This document shows positions 40,888-49,406 of a stretch of 64,000 nt of DNA, piece by piece (position 1 is the first letter of the stretch; the number at the start of each line of letters is the position of its first letter). The translations under genes and the position numbers were made by a program. The DNA comes from an uncultured Aquincola sp. Its GTDB lineage: Bacteria > Pseudomonadota > Gammaproteobacteria > Burkholderiales > Burkholderiaceae. The notes below the pieces were generated by a model. That model made no database searches and was not told the origin of the DNA. It saw nothing but the letters and a program-made list of their open reading frames with translations. Location of the stretch: the NCBI GenBank assembly GCA_937883885.1, contig CAKZXL010000627.1:1-64000 (forward strand). The letters are read 5' to 3'.

Positions 40888-42767
40888 CAGGCCGTTCCTC
40901 CGCCGTAGATCAGTTCGATCTCGCGCGCGAACTTCTTGCCGATGATGTTGCGGCGAACCTTCTGCGTGGCGGTCAGCTCGCCGTCGTCGTGATCGAGTTC
41001 CTTCTCGAGGATCAGGAACTTGCGGATGTTTTCCACCCGCGCGAACAGCTTGTTCACGCGCCTGACTTCCGCATCGACCAGTTCGCGCACCTCGGGCAGC
41101 TGCGACAGGCTGCGGTAGGTGGTGAACGCCAGTCGTTTCTCCTGCGCCCACTTTCCCACGGTGTCGTAGTCGATCTGGACCAAGGCAGAGAGGAAGTGGC
41201 GGCCGTCGCCCAGCACGATGGCTTCGCGGATGTACAAGCTGTCCTTGAGTGCATTCTCGATCTCCGAGGGCGAGATGTTCTTGCCGCCGCTGGTGATGAT
41301 GATGGCCTTCTTGCGATCGACGATCATCAGTTCGCCATTGGGGGCCTGTGCCACGATGTCACCGGTGTGCAGCCAGCCGTCTTGTACCGTCAGCGCGGTG
41401 GCGTTGTTGTCGTGGATGTAGCCCTTGAAGACGGCGGGGTGCTTGACGACGAGTTCGCCGTCCTCGGCGATCTTCCAGTTCAGCCCTTCGATCGGTGTGC
41501 CGGTGGCGCCCAGGCGCACGGCCTGGGGATGCTGGTGGAAGATCACCCCGCCGGACTCGGTCATTCCGTAGACCTGATAGACGGGGAGGCCCAGGATTCG
41601 GAAGAACTTCAGCACCTCGGGCGAGACGCTGGCGCCGCCGCAGAAGCCGCAGCGCATGCGATCGAGACCGACGAACTTCTGCAGGTTCCGGAACATCAGC
41701 AGCCACAGCAAGCCGAACTGCAAGCGGTCGCCGAGCGTGCGCTGCCCGCCGTGCTGCTCGACGCGCTCGAAGAGCGCCTTGCCCGAATCGAAACAGCGCT
41801 GGAAGGCCCAGCGCTGCAGGCGCGTCGCGTCCTGCATTCGCATCAGGATGCCCTGCTGCAGCTTCTCCCAGATGCGCGGCACGCCGAGGAACACCTTGGG
41901 TGCGATCTCGCGCAGGTTGGCTGCCACCGTGTCGATGGACTCGGCGTAGTTCACCACGCCGCCGGTCATCATGTGCATGACGGTCGAGAAGGCGCGCTCG
42001 GCCACATGGCACAGCGGCAGGTAGCACAGCACCTCCATGTTCTGCTGGTCCAGCCCGAAGCAGCGGCGTAGCTTGTCGGTGGTCACGAGCAGATTGCGGT
42101 GCGACAGCATCGCGCCCTTGGGCGGCCCGGTGGTGCCCGAGGTGTAGACCAGCATGCAGGTGTCGTCGGGCTGCGTTGCAGCCACGCCGTCGTCGAATGC
42201 GCGCGCCTGACCGGGTGACTCGGCGGCATACTGGTCACCGAGTTCGAGCACTTCGTCGAACGACAGCAGATTGTCGCGCGGATACTGGCGCATGCCCTTC
42301 ATGTCCACCGCGATGATCTTCACCACGTCGGGCAGGCCGACCTCGTGCTTGCTCATTGCGTCGAGCACCTTGTCGACCTGCTCCTGGTCGCCGCAGACCA
42401 CGAATCGACTGTTGGAGTGGTGGACGATGTACTGTAGTTCGGGCCAGGGGTTCGTCGGATAGATGCCGACCACCACGCCGCCGATGGCCTGCGTGCCCAG
42501 ATCGGCGAACATCCACTGCGGCGTGTCCTCGCTGGCAATGGCCAGGCGCTCGCCGCGCCGGAATCCCAGCTTCAGCAGGCCGAGCGCGAAGCGCCGCGCG
42601 GTGTCTTGATACTCGCGCCAGGTCATCCGGTTCCAGATGCCCAGGTCCTTCTCGCGCAGTGCCAGGGCATCGGGTGTCGTGCTCGCCCAGTGCTGCAACA
42701 GCCTGGGCAGGGTGTGTTCGCCGTTGTTCAGAGCGGCGTCCAGGCTGCTTTCGCCGATGGTCTTCAT
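40887..42767 (-). CDS. Long-chain-type acyl-CoA synthetase embedded in the Liv operon (cassette B)
   Basis: A 626-residue FadD/long-chain-type synthetase with phosphate loop YTSGTTGPPKG at 208-218, YGMTESGG as adenylate motif and TATQKVRRN with the adenylation Lys. It sits between livG and livH, overlapping livG by ATGA and livH by one base. It is paralogous to the 9505-11523 protein in position and domain plan but lacks that protein's N-terminal extension. Transport-linked activation of an imported acid is the likely job; substrate not identified. Confidence 0.92.
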   Translation of the reverse strand: MKTIGESSLDAALNNGEHTLPRLLQHWASTTPDALALREKDLGIWNRMTWREYQDTARRFALGLLKLGFRRGERLAIASEDTPQWMFADLGTQAIGGVVVGIYPTNPWPELQYIVHHSNSRFVVCGDQEQVDKVLDAMSKHEVGLPDVVKIIAVDMKGMRQYPRDNLLSFDEVLELGDQYAAESPGQARAFDDGVAATQPDDTCMLVYTSGTTGPPKGAMLSHRNLLVTTDKLRRCFGLDQQNMEVLCYLPLCHVAERAFSTVMHMMTGGVVNYAESIDTVAANLREIAPKVFLGVPRIWEKLQQGILMRMQDATRLQRWAFQRCFDSGKALFERVEQHGGQRTLGDRLQFGLLWLLMFRNLQKFVGLDRMRCGFCGGASVSPEVLKFFRILGLPVYQVYGMTESGGVIFHQHPQAVRLGATGTPIEGLNWKIAEDGELVVKHPAVFKGYIHDNNATALTVQDGWLHTGDIVAQAPNGELMIVDRKKAIIITSGGKNISPSEIENALKDSLYIREAIVLGDGRHFLSALVQIDYDTVGKWAQEKRLAFTTYRSLSQLPEVRELVDAEVRRVNKLFARVENIRKFLILEKELDHDDGELTATQKVRRNIIGKKFAREIELIYGGGTA

Positions 42768-43543
42768 GCCGCCTTCGCTCCGCCCAGATAGGCTTCGATG
42801 ACCGCCGGGTCGGCCGAGACCTGCGCCGGCGTGCCTTCGGCGATCTTGCGGCCGAAGTTCAGGACGCAGATGCGGTCGGAGATGTCCATCACGATGCCCA
42901 TGTCGTGCTCGACCATCAGCACGGTGATGCCGAGTTCGTCGCGGATGTCGAGCACGAAGCGCGCGATGTCCTCGGTCTCCTCGGTGTTCATGCCCGAGAC
43001 CATCTCATCGAGCAGCAGCAGCTTGGGCTCGGTTGCGAGCGCTCGACCCAGCTCGACGCGCTTTTGCATGCCATAGGACAGCGCGCCGACCGGCATGTCG
43101 CGGATGTCCTCGATCTCCAGGAAGTCGATGATCTCCTCGACCTTGCGGCGATGCTCCAGTTCCTCGCGCCGCGCCCGGCCGAGGAACCAGGCGGCGTCGA
43201 AGACGTTGGTGCGCATGTGGCAGTGGCGTCCCACCAGCAGGTTCTGCACCACCGTGGCGTGCTTGAACACGGCCAGGTTCTGGAAGGTGCGCCCGATGCC
43301 CATCAGTGGCATGCGGTGCGACGGCATGCCGCTGGTGTCGCGGCCGTCGAAGTGCACGGTGCCGCTCGAAGGGGGCACGATGCCACTGATCATGTTGAAC
43401 GTGGTCGTCTTGCCGGCGCCGTTGGGCCCGATCAGCGAGTAGATCTCGCCGCGGCCGACGTGAAAGCTCACGCCCGAAACCGCTTCGACGCCGCCGAAGC
43501 GCTTGGAGAGGCCTTCGACCCTGAGCAGACTGTCGTGGTGCAT
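42764..43543 (-). CDS. livG: ABC transporter ATP-binding protein LivG (cassette B)
   Basis: A 259-residue ABC ATPase with Walker A GPNGAGKT at 39-46, signature LSYGMQKR and C-terminal [18 protein letters not shown]. Walker B reads [12 protein letters not shown]: the Pro that normally follows Asp-Glu is Met and the next residues are Val-Ser, unlike cassette A (DEPMAGMN). The catalytic Glu itself is present, so activity is expected. It starts 11 bases after livF. Confidence 0.92.
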   Translation of the reverse strand: MHHDSLLRVEGLSKRFGGVEAVSGVSFHVGRGEIYSLIGPNGAGKTTTFNMISGIVPPSSGTVHFDGRDTSGMPSHRMPLMGIGRTFQNLAVFKHATVVQNLLVGRHCHMRTNVFDAAWFLGRARREELEHRRKVEEIIDFLEIEDIRDMPVGALSYGMQKRVELGRALATEPKLLLLDEMVSGMNTEETEDIARFVLDIRDELGITVLMVEHDMGIVMDISDRICVLNFGRKIAEGTPAQVSADPAVIEAYLGGAKAA

Positions 43544-43554
43544 GGTGTGGGTAC

Positions 43555-44346
43555 TCAGGACAACCAGCGCTTGCGGCGCTTGTAATGCTTGACCTCGCGC
43601 ATGCTCTTGCGGGTGCCGCCTTCGCTGAAGCCGAGGTAGAACTCACGCACGTCTTCGTTACGCAGCAGCTTGTCGGCCGGGCCATCGAGCACGATGCGGC
43701 CGTTCTCCATGATGTAACCCTCGTCGGCCACGGCCAGCGCGGCCTGGGCGTTCTGCTCCACCAGCAGGATGCTCACCCCACTGTCGTGCCGCAGGCGCGT
43801 GATGATCCCGAAGATCTCCTCGCAAATCTGCGGTGCCAGGCCGAGCGTGGGTTCGTCGAGCATCAGCACCTTGGGCTCGGACATCAGCGCGCGGCCGATC
43901 GCTACCATCTGCTGTTCGCCGCCGGAGAGATAGCCCGAGACCGTGGTGCGCTTTTGCGTCAGGCGCGGAAACAGCGCATACGCGCGCTCGAGGCCGCGAC
44001 GCGAATCGGCCGCGCTGCGCGTGTACCCTCCCATCAGCAGGTTCTCCTCGACCGTGAGCTGGTCGAACAGCCGTCGCCCCTCGGGCACCATCACGATGCC
44101 CTGCTTGACGATGCGGTCGGGGGCCATGCCGGCCAGCGGCCGACCCTCGAAGCTGATCTGCCCGGCCTTGATCTCGCCGTCCTCCGGATAGAGCACGCCG
44201 GAGATGGCCTTCAAGGTCGTGGACTTGCCGGCGCCGTTGGCACCCAGCAGCGCGACGATGCGGCCCTTGCCGAGGGTGAGCGACACCTCGCGCACCGCCT
44301 CGATGGTGTTGTCGTAGACGATCTGGACGTTGGTCAACGCGAGCAT
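43555..44346 (-). CDS. livF: ABC transporter ATP-binding protein LivF (cassette B)
   Basis: A 263-residue ABC ATPase. Walker A GANGAGKS is at 35-42, signature LSGGEQQ and Walker B VLMLDEP. It has the normal LivF N-terminus, so the 30-residue extension of the first LivF is specific to that copy. The basic C-terminal tail (KHYKRRKRWLS) is shared with cassette A. It lies 22 bases after the BadI-like gene. Confidence 0.92.
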   Translation of the reverse strand: MLALTNVQIVYDNTIEAVREVSLTLGKGRIVALLGANGAGKSTTLKAISGVLYPEDGEIKAGQISFEGRPLAGMAPDRIVKQGIVMVPEGRRLFDQLTVEENLLMGGYTRSAADSRRGLERAYALFPRLTQKRTTVSGYLSGGEQQMVAIGRALMSEPKVLMLDEPTLGLAPQICEEIFGIITRLRHDSGVSILLVEQNAQAALAVADEGYIMENGRIVLDGPADKLLRNEDVREFYLGFSEGGTRKSMREVKHYKRRKRWLS

Positions 44347-44368
44347 GTCGTTCCGTGCGTGCTGGGCT

Positions 44369-45154
44369 TCAACTGCCGGCGAACTTGCGGAAGTCGGGCT
44401 TGCGCTTCTCGAGGAAGGCGCGTACGCCTTCCTTCGACTCGTCGGTGTTGTAGTACAGGCTCAGTGCCTGCATGCCCAAACTGCCGATGCCGCGGATGTG
44501 CTCGGTGGACGCGTTGAACGAGCGCTTGGCGATCGCGATCGCGGTCGGGCTCTTCTCGACCAGCTCGCGCCCCCACTTGGCGACCTCGGCGTCGAGTTGG
44601 TCATGCGGCACGACCACATTGCACAGTCCCATCGCAAGCGCTTCCTGAGCACCGTAGCGGCGGCACATGTACCAGATCTCGCGCGCCTTCTTCTCGCCGA
44701 CGACCGCGGCCAGGTAGGCCGTTCCCCAGCCCGGGTCGACCGATCCGACCTTGGGGCCGACCTGCCCGAACACCGCCTTGTCCGAGGCGATGGTCAGGTC
44801 GCACAGCGTGGCCAGCACATTGCCGCCGCCGATGGCGAAACCCTGCACGCGCGCGATCACCGGCTTGGGCACGTCGCGGATGGCGCTGTGCAGTTCCTCG
44901 ATCGGCAACCCCGCCGTGCCGCGGCCGTCGTACTGGCCGGAGTGCGCCGACTGATCGCCGCCCGTGCAGAACGCGCGGTCGCCGGTGCCGGTCAGCACAA
45001 TGGCGGCAATGTTCTTGTCCCAGCCCGCCTTCATCATGGCGTGCAGCATCTCCTCGATCGTCTGGCCTCGGAAGGCATTCATGACGCCGGGCCGGTTGAT
45101 CGCGATGGTCGCGATCTGATCGCGCTCTTCGTAAACGATATCGGTGTAGTCCAT
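44369..45154 (-). CDS. badI: 2-ketocyclohexanecarboxyl-CoA hydrolase-like ring-cleaving crotonase (BadI)
   Basis: A 261-residue crotonase of the MenB/BadI group. Segments MNAFRGQT, RAFCTGGDQS, YDGRGTAGLP, HSAIRDVPKPVIARVQG, GPKVGSVDPGWG and EKKAREIWYMCRRY strongly recall BadI of Rhodopseudomonas palustris as I remember it; Asp140 in GSVDPG corresponds to the conserved MenB/BadI aspartate. BadI opens the ring of 2-ketocyclohexane-1-carboxyl-CoA by hydrolytic C-C cleavage to pimelyl-CoA. ATG 45152-45154 has GGAG about 9 bases upstream. The BadH-like SDR gene lies 14 bases before it. DHNA synthase (MenB) is the alternative, but there are no menaquinone genes nearby. Confidence 0.8.
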   Translation of the reverse strand: MDYTDIVYEERDQIATIAINRPGVMNAFRGQTIEEMLHAMMKAGWDKNIAAIVLTGTGDRAFCTGGDQSAHSGQYDGRGTAGLPIEELHSAIRDVPKPVIARVQGFAIGGGNVLATLCDLTIASDKAVFGQVGPKVGSVDPGWGTAYLAAVVGEKKAREIWYMCRRYGAQEALAMGLCNVVVPHDQLDAEVAKWGRELVEKSPTAIAIAKRSFNASTEHIRGIGSLGMQALSLYYNTDESKEGVRAFLEKRKPDFRKFAGS

Positions 45155-45168
45155 CGTCGCAGGCTCCG

Positions 45169-45963
45169 TCAGCCGATCATGCTGTAGCCGCCCGAGACGC
45201 TCAGCACCTGGCCCGTCACATGCCCGGCCTTGCCGGAGGCGAGGAAGACCACCGCATTGGCCACGTCCTGCGGCCGCCCCACCTTGCGCAGCGGCATCGC
45301 CTTGGCGGCCTTCTCGATCTGCTCGGGCGTGAACATGCTGTCGGCATTGGTCCACATGCTGCTGCCGCCCACCTCATCGGCACTCGATGGAATCGTCACG
45401 CCCGGGCAGACCACATTGCAGCGGATGCCGAAGCGGCCGTTCTCCTTCGCAATCGTCTTCATGAAGCTGTTGACTGCCGCCTTCACGCCGCCATAGACCG
45501 CTTCGCGCGGCTCGCCCTGGCGGCTGGCATCCGAGCTGATGGAGACGATGGCACCGCTGTTTTGCTTGACCATATAGTCCAGCGCCGTCTTGGTGCAATT
45601 GAGCACGCCGACGTAGTTGATGTCGATCACCTTGCGCCAGAACTCGGGCGTGGTCTGCGTGAAGAACATCAGGTTGTCCCAGCCGACGTTGTTGACCAGC
45701 ACGTCGACGCTGCCATGCTTGTCGGCAGCGGCCTTGAACATGGCCTGCACCTGGTCGAGCTGCGTCACGTCCGTCTTGACCACCTGTGCCGAAGCGGCGC
45801 CGAGCTTGCGCGCGAATTCGGCTGTCTTCTCGGCCTGCGCGGTGTCGATGTCGCCGATGGTCAGGTGCGCGCCTTCGGCGGCGAAAGCAAGCACGATCGC
45901 CCGCCCGATGTTCGATCCGCCGCCGGTCACGATGACCGACTTGTCCTTGAGTTCGAGATCCAT
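45169..45963 (-). CDS. badH: BadH-like 2-hydroxycyclohexanecarboxyl-CoA dehydrogenase (SDR)
   Basis: A 264-residue SDR, first gene of its operon. TGGGSNIG is at 13-20, NNVGWD at 91-96, SISSDASR with Ser143/144, and Y157-x3-K161; it ends VTGQVLSVSGGYSMIG. The NNxGWD and SDA(S/A)R features and the C-terminus fit BadH-type dehydrogenases, which oxidise the ring hydroxyl before BadI cleaves. A 24-residue insert around 191-214 (WTNADSMFTPEQ) differs from generic FabG. Assignment rests on motif memory plus the badI neighbour. Confidence 0.72.
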   Translation of the reverse strand: MDLELKDKSVIVTGGGSNIGRAIVLAFAAEGAHLTIGDIDTAQAEKTAEFARKLGAASAQVVKTDVTQLDQVQAMFKAAADKHGSVDVLVNNVGWDNLMFFTQTTPEFWRKVIDINYVGVLNCTKTALDYMVKQNSGAIVSISSDASRQGEPREAVYGGVKAAVNSFMKTIAKENGRFGIRCNVVCPGVTIPSSADEVGGSSMWTNADSMFTPEQIEKAAKAMPLRKVGRPQDVANAVVFLASGKAGHVTGQVLSVSGGYSMIG

Positions 45964-46016
45964 GTCGTCAACCTTTCGTCGTTGTGTCAGGCGCGCCCGC
46001 TGCGCGCGGCGGCCGA

Positions 46017-46022
46017 AGTATA
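46017..46022 (-). promoter_or_regulatory. Putative -10 element of the badH-led operon
   Basis: Read on the minus strand these bases are TATACT, 5 of 6 matches to the sigma-70 -10 consensus, about 55 bases upstream of the badH ATG and 4 bases from the palindromic operator. The base 17 positions upstream is CGTCCT, not a recognisable -35, so the promoter may need an activator or be wrongly placed. Confidence 0.4.
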
Positions 46023-46026
46023 TCGG

Positions 46027-46042
46027 CCAAACGCTTGTTAGG
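46027..46042. promoter_or_regulatory. Shared palindromic operator, copy 2
   Basis: CCAAACGCTTGTTAGG matches CCWAAC-N4-GTTWGG at all 12 defined positions. It lies 64 bases upstream of badH, overlapping the -35/spacer region of the predicted promoter, where a bound repressor would block the 46-36 kb operon. Confidence 0.65.
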
Positions 46043-46078
46043 ACGTCAGATGAATACCAAGGCGGGTGTCGCTCCTCT

Positions 46079-47049
46079 CTACTCGATCTTGATGCCCGCC
46101 GACTTGATCAGCTTGCCGAATCGCTCGTGATCGGATCGGATCAGCGAATCGAACTCGGCTGGCGTCCGGTACACCGTCTCCAGGCCTTGGTCGGCGAGCT
46201 GCTGCTTCACGTCGGGCAGGGCCAGGATCCGCGCGATCTCGGTCGAGAGCTTCTCGACGATGGGGCGCGGCGTGCCGGCGGGCGCCAGGACGCCGAACCA
46301 GAGCTGGAAGTCGTACGCAGGCAGTCCGGCCTCGGCAAAGGTGGGCACATCGGGCAGCGTGGGCAGTCGCTTGGTGCCGGTGATCGCGAGGGGCCGCAGG
46401 CGCCCTGACTTGATGTGGGGAATCGAAGTGACCGGGGTGTCGAAGTTGAGCTGGATCTGGCCGCCGATCAGATCGGTCAGCGCCGGTGCGGTCCCCTTGT
46501 AGGGCACATGCTGCATCTTCACGCCCGCCACGCTCTTGAAGTACTCGCCGGCGAGATGAGTGGAACTGCCGGTGCCTACCGCCGCGAAGTTCAGTTCGTT
46601 CGGCTTGGCCTTGGCCAGCGCGATGAACTCCGAAAGATTGGCCGCGGGGACCGTGGATGCACCACCAGCACGAGTTGCGTCGTCACGAGGCCCGCCACCG
46701 GATGGAAGTCGCGCAGCACGTCGAAGGGCAGGGTGGCCACCATGTGAGGCACCGTCACGTGCGTCGAGGCCGCCAGCGAGATCGTGTAGCCGTCTGGCGC
46801 CGACTTTGCGAGTGCATCGGACCCGATGGCCGTGTTTGCGCCCGGCTTGTTGTCGATGAGCACCTGCTGCCCCCAGGCTTCGGTCAGCTTTGCACCCACC
46901 AGCCGCGCCACGTAGCTGGTGCTGCCGCCCGGGGCGTAGGGCACGATGAAGCGGATCGGCTTGTTGGGGTAGGAGCCGGCGCCGGTCTGGCCCAGCGAAG
47001 GACCCGCCAGCGTCATCGCGGTGACAAGGGCAAGCAAGGCCTTGATCAT
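46079..47049 (-). pseudogene. Bug/TctC-family periplasmic receptor gene broken by a frameshift
   Basis: The N-terminal half reads in one frame from ATG 47047-47049: signal peptide MIKALLALVTAMTLAG, then PNKPIRFIVPYAPGGSTSYVAR, to QLVLVVHP. The C-terminal half, from TVPAANLSEFIALAKAKP to the stop at 46079, reads in another. The switch is at about 46655; inserting one base there restores a typical Bug receptor of about 322 residues. So this is a single-base deletion or a sequencing error. Bug receptors bind carboxylates for tripartite or sensing systems and are abundant in Burkholderiales; no TctAB membrane genes are nearby. Confidence 0.85.
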
Positions 47050-47142
47050 GGCGGAGCGGCTCCCGGAGGCGGTCGTTGCGGCGGCTTGCCAGAGTTGCCT
47101 GCAATCTATAGAGGGTCAGTGCGAAACGCCATGGGGAGATGC

Positions 47143-47158
47143 CCTAACGGGCGTTAGG
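47143..47158. promoter_or_regulatory. Shared palindromic operator, copy 3 (best palindrome)
   Basis: CCTAACGGGCGTTAGG matches the 12 consensus positions and is extended by one C/G pair on each side (47142-47159); only the centre GG is asymmetric. It lies between the divergent Bug receptor and the monooxygenase gene, 60 bases upstream of the latter's GTG. A possible plus-strand -10, TAGAAT (47165-47170), follows. Confidence 0.65.
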
Positions 47159-47218
47159 GTTGATTAGAATGTCCAGCACGCAAATGCATGCGGGCCCGAT
47201 CGAAGGTCTGGGGTCACA

Positions 47219-49138
47219 GTGAACGAATCGAGCGTCGACCGCCATCAGCTCGAGTCCGCCGTTCAGGCTGCGGACCTGCGCGTGCTGCTGATGGTGATGG
47301 TTCACCTGAGCGGCGATCTCGGCTGGCTCGACCCGCCGCACTGCCCTCGGCGCGACGTCAATCTGGTCGCGGACCCCGCCGCAGGTCTGCCGCCCGAGGT
47401 GCAAGGGCGGATCCGCCATGCTGCGGTGGAAATGCTAGCAACCGGCGCTCGGGCCGTGATCCACGACCCCGGTGACGCGTTGATGCAGCGCATGATGTCT
47501 GTCTGCCTGGGCGAGAGCGTACCGCTCGAGTACGCGCGGTTGACGCGCGAAGAGATGGCGCTGGTGCCGCGGCGCCTGCGGTGGCCCGAGAGCGTGCCGC
47601 GACCGTCGGGGCGCGACGAGCATGTGTTGATCGTCGGCGCCGGCGTCAGCGGGATCGCGTTGGGGGCCAGCCTGATCGAGCTGGGGGTGCCGTTCACCAT
47701 CGTCGAGAAGGCCGGCGACATAGGGGGCGCGTGGTTCGTCAATCGTTATCCGGGCTGCGGTGTCGACACGCCCAACCACGCCTACTCGTTCTCGTTCGGC
47801 CCGCGCTTCCTGTGGCCGCGCTACTTCTCACGCCGCGAGGAGGTTCTGGCCTATCTGCGGCGGGTGGTCGACGCGGCCGGCCTGCGCAAGCACATCCGCT
47901 TCTCGACGCAGCTGGTGGGCGCGACGTGGAACGAAGAGGCCCGGCAATGGGTCGCGAAGTTGCGCGGGGCCGACGGCGACAGCATCGTGCGCTCGCGCTT
48001 TCTCGTCAGCGCCATCGGCCAGCTGAGCGATCCGCAACTGCCGCGCATTGACGGCGCCGGCAGCTTCGAGGGCGTTAGCTTCCATTCGGCGAACTGGCCC
48101 GAGGGCCTGAAGGTCGAGGGCCAGCGCGTGGCCGTGATCGGCACCGGCGCCACCGTGATGCAGCTGGTGCCGGAGATCGCCGACAGCGTACGTTCGCTGA
48201 CGATCTACCAGCGCTCGCCGCAGTGGGCGCGGCCCATCCCCGGCTACCGCGAACCGATCGGGCAGCAGGCGCAATGGCTGCTGGCGCACGTGCCGTACTA
48301 CGCCGAGTGGTTCCGCTTTACGATGTTCTGGCGCTACGGCGACGGACTGCTTAAGACGCTGAAGAAGGACCCGGACTGGCCGCATCCGCAGCGTGCGGTC
48401 AATGCGGTCAACGACCGTCACCGGCGCGAGCTGACCGACTTCATCCGCGCTGAGCTGGAGGGACGGCCTGATCTGCTGTCCAAGTGCATCCCCGACTACC
48501 CGCCCTACGGCAAGCGCATTCTTCTCGACAACGACTGGTACCGGACGTTGAAGAAGCCCCGGGTCGAACTTGTGGTCGATCCGATCCGGCGCATCGTCGG
48601 CGCTGGCATCGAGACGGCCGACGGCAGGCTGCGCGAGGCCGATGTGATCGTGTACGCCACCGGCTTCAAGCTCACGGAGATGGCGGCGCGGCTGGGCCTG
48701 GTCGGGCGCCGCGGGCGCAGCCTGTCCGAGGTCTGGGCCGACGGCGACCTGCGTGCGTACCTCGGCCTGACGGTGCCCGGGTTTCCCAACTTCTTCTGCA
48801 TGGTCGGGCCGGGCACATCGTCGGGCCACGGCGGCAGCATCACCTTCATCGCCGAGGCCCAGACGCGCTACATCACCTCGTGCCTGGTGCGCATGGCCGA
48901 GCAGGGTGTTTCGGCGATCGACCTGCGGCCCGAGGTGCTCGACGACTACCAGCGGCGCTTCGACGCCGAGCACGAGACGCTGATCTGGTCGCACCCCGGC
49001 ATGTCCACCTACTACCGCAACCGCCACGGCCGGGTGTTCACGGTGCTGCCCTGGCGGCTGGCGGATTACTGGCGGTTCGCGCACGACGCCGATCTCGGCG
49101 ACTACCGCTGCTCGGGGCAGGCCGTGGACAGCGCGTGA
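47219..49138 (+). CDS. Baeyer-Villiger monooxygenase, 4-hydroxyacetophenone monooxygenase type
   Basis: A 639-residue flavin monooxygenase with a 130-residue N-terminal domain (LRVLLMVMVHLSGD near 20-33), FAD motif GAGVSG at 140-145, the BVMO fingerprint FEGVSFHSANW at 283-293 and an NADPH-site GTGATV starting at 308. The length and extra N-terminal domain match 4-hydroxyacetophenone monooxygenase rather than cyclohexanone monooxygenase. It inserts oxygen next to a ketone to give an ester or lactone. The start is GTG 47219; upstream ATGs are out of frame. It is a single-gene unit behind the best copy of the shared operator, linking ketone oxygenation to the acid pathways. Confidence 0.88.
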   Translation: MNESSVDRHQLESAVQAADLRVLLMVMVHLSGDLGWLDPPHCPRRDVNLVADPAAGLPPEVQGRIRHAAVEMLATGARAVIHDPGDALMQRMMSVCLGESVPLEYARLTREEMALVPRRLRWPESVPRPSGRDEHVLIVGAGVSGIALGASLIELGVPFTIVEKAGDIGGAWFVNRYPGCGVDTPNHAYSFSFGPRFLWPRYFSRREEVLAYLRRVVDAAGLRKHIRFSTQLVGATWNEEARQWVAKLRGADGDSIVRSRFLVSAIGQLSDPQLPRIDGAGSFEGVSFHSANWPEGLKVEGQRVAVIGTGATVMQLVPEIADSVRSLTIYQRSPQWARPIPGYREPIGQQAQWLLAHVPYYAEWFRFTMFWRYGDGLLKTLKKDPDWPHPQRAVNAVNDRHRRELTDFIRAELEGRPDLLSKCIPDYPPYGKRILLDNDWYRTLKKPRVELVVDPIRRIVGAGIETADGRLREADVIVYATGFKLTEMAARLGLVGRRGRSLSEVWADGDLRAYLGLTVPGFPNFFCMVGPGTSSGHGGSITFIAEAQTRYITSCLVRMAEQGVSAIDLRPEVLDDYQRRFDAEHETLIWSHPGMSTYYRNRHGRVFTVLPWRLADYWRFAHDADLGDYRCSGQAVDSA

Positions 49139-49406
49139 ACGTGGCCGGCCGAGCGAGGAGCAGGCCGCAGACCAGGGCGGGCGGACCCATGACGACGCCA
49201 GCCGCGTCGTAGGCGAGGCCGGGCTGGACCATTGGGCCGAACCGACGGTCCGGCCAGCACGCTGCCGAAGGTGGCCAACGCCGCCATCGAGGGCCCCTGA
49301 CCCAGGCCCAGCAGCACGGCACAGGCGCATGGAAGGCTCGCCTTTGCCATCCGCACCGTGCCCCAGCACCGCAGCAGCGAGCCCGCTGCCAGACCGCGGG
49401 GGCGCG
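49139..49406 (-). pseudogene. Possible MFS transporter remnant in the gap after the monooxygenase
   Basis: On the minus strand about 49225-49340 reads CAVLLGLGQGPSMAALATFGS in one frame, then about 49150-49230 reads VQPGLAYDAAGVVMGPPALVCGLLLAR in another. Both look like transmembrane helices of a major facilitator protein, separated by a frame change near 49250. Neither is long enough to be a gene. The call is tentative; the rest of the gap holds nothing recognisable. Confidence 0.25.

Noticed and set aside
44369..45154. Annotation as MenB (DHNA synthase)
   Set aside because: The group is the same, but YDGRGTAGLP, DPGWG and the adjacent BadH-like SDR fit BadI, and no menaquinone genes are present.
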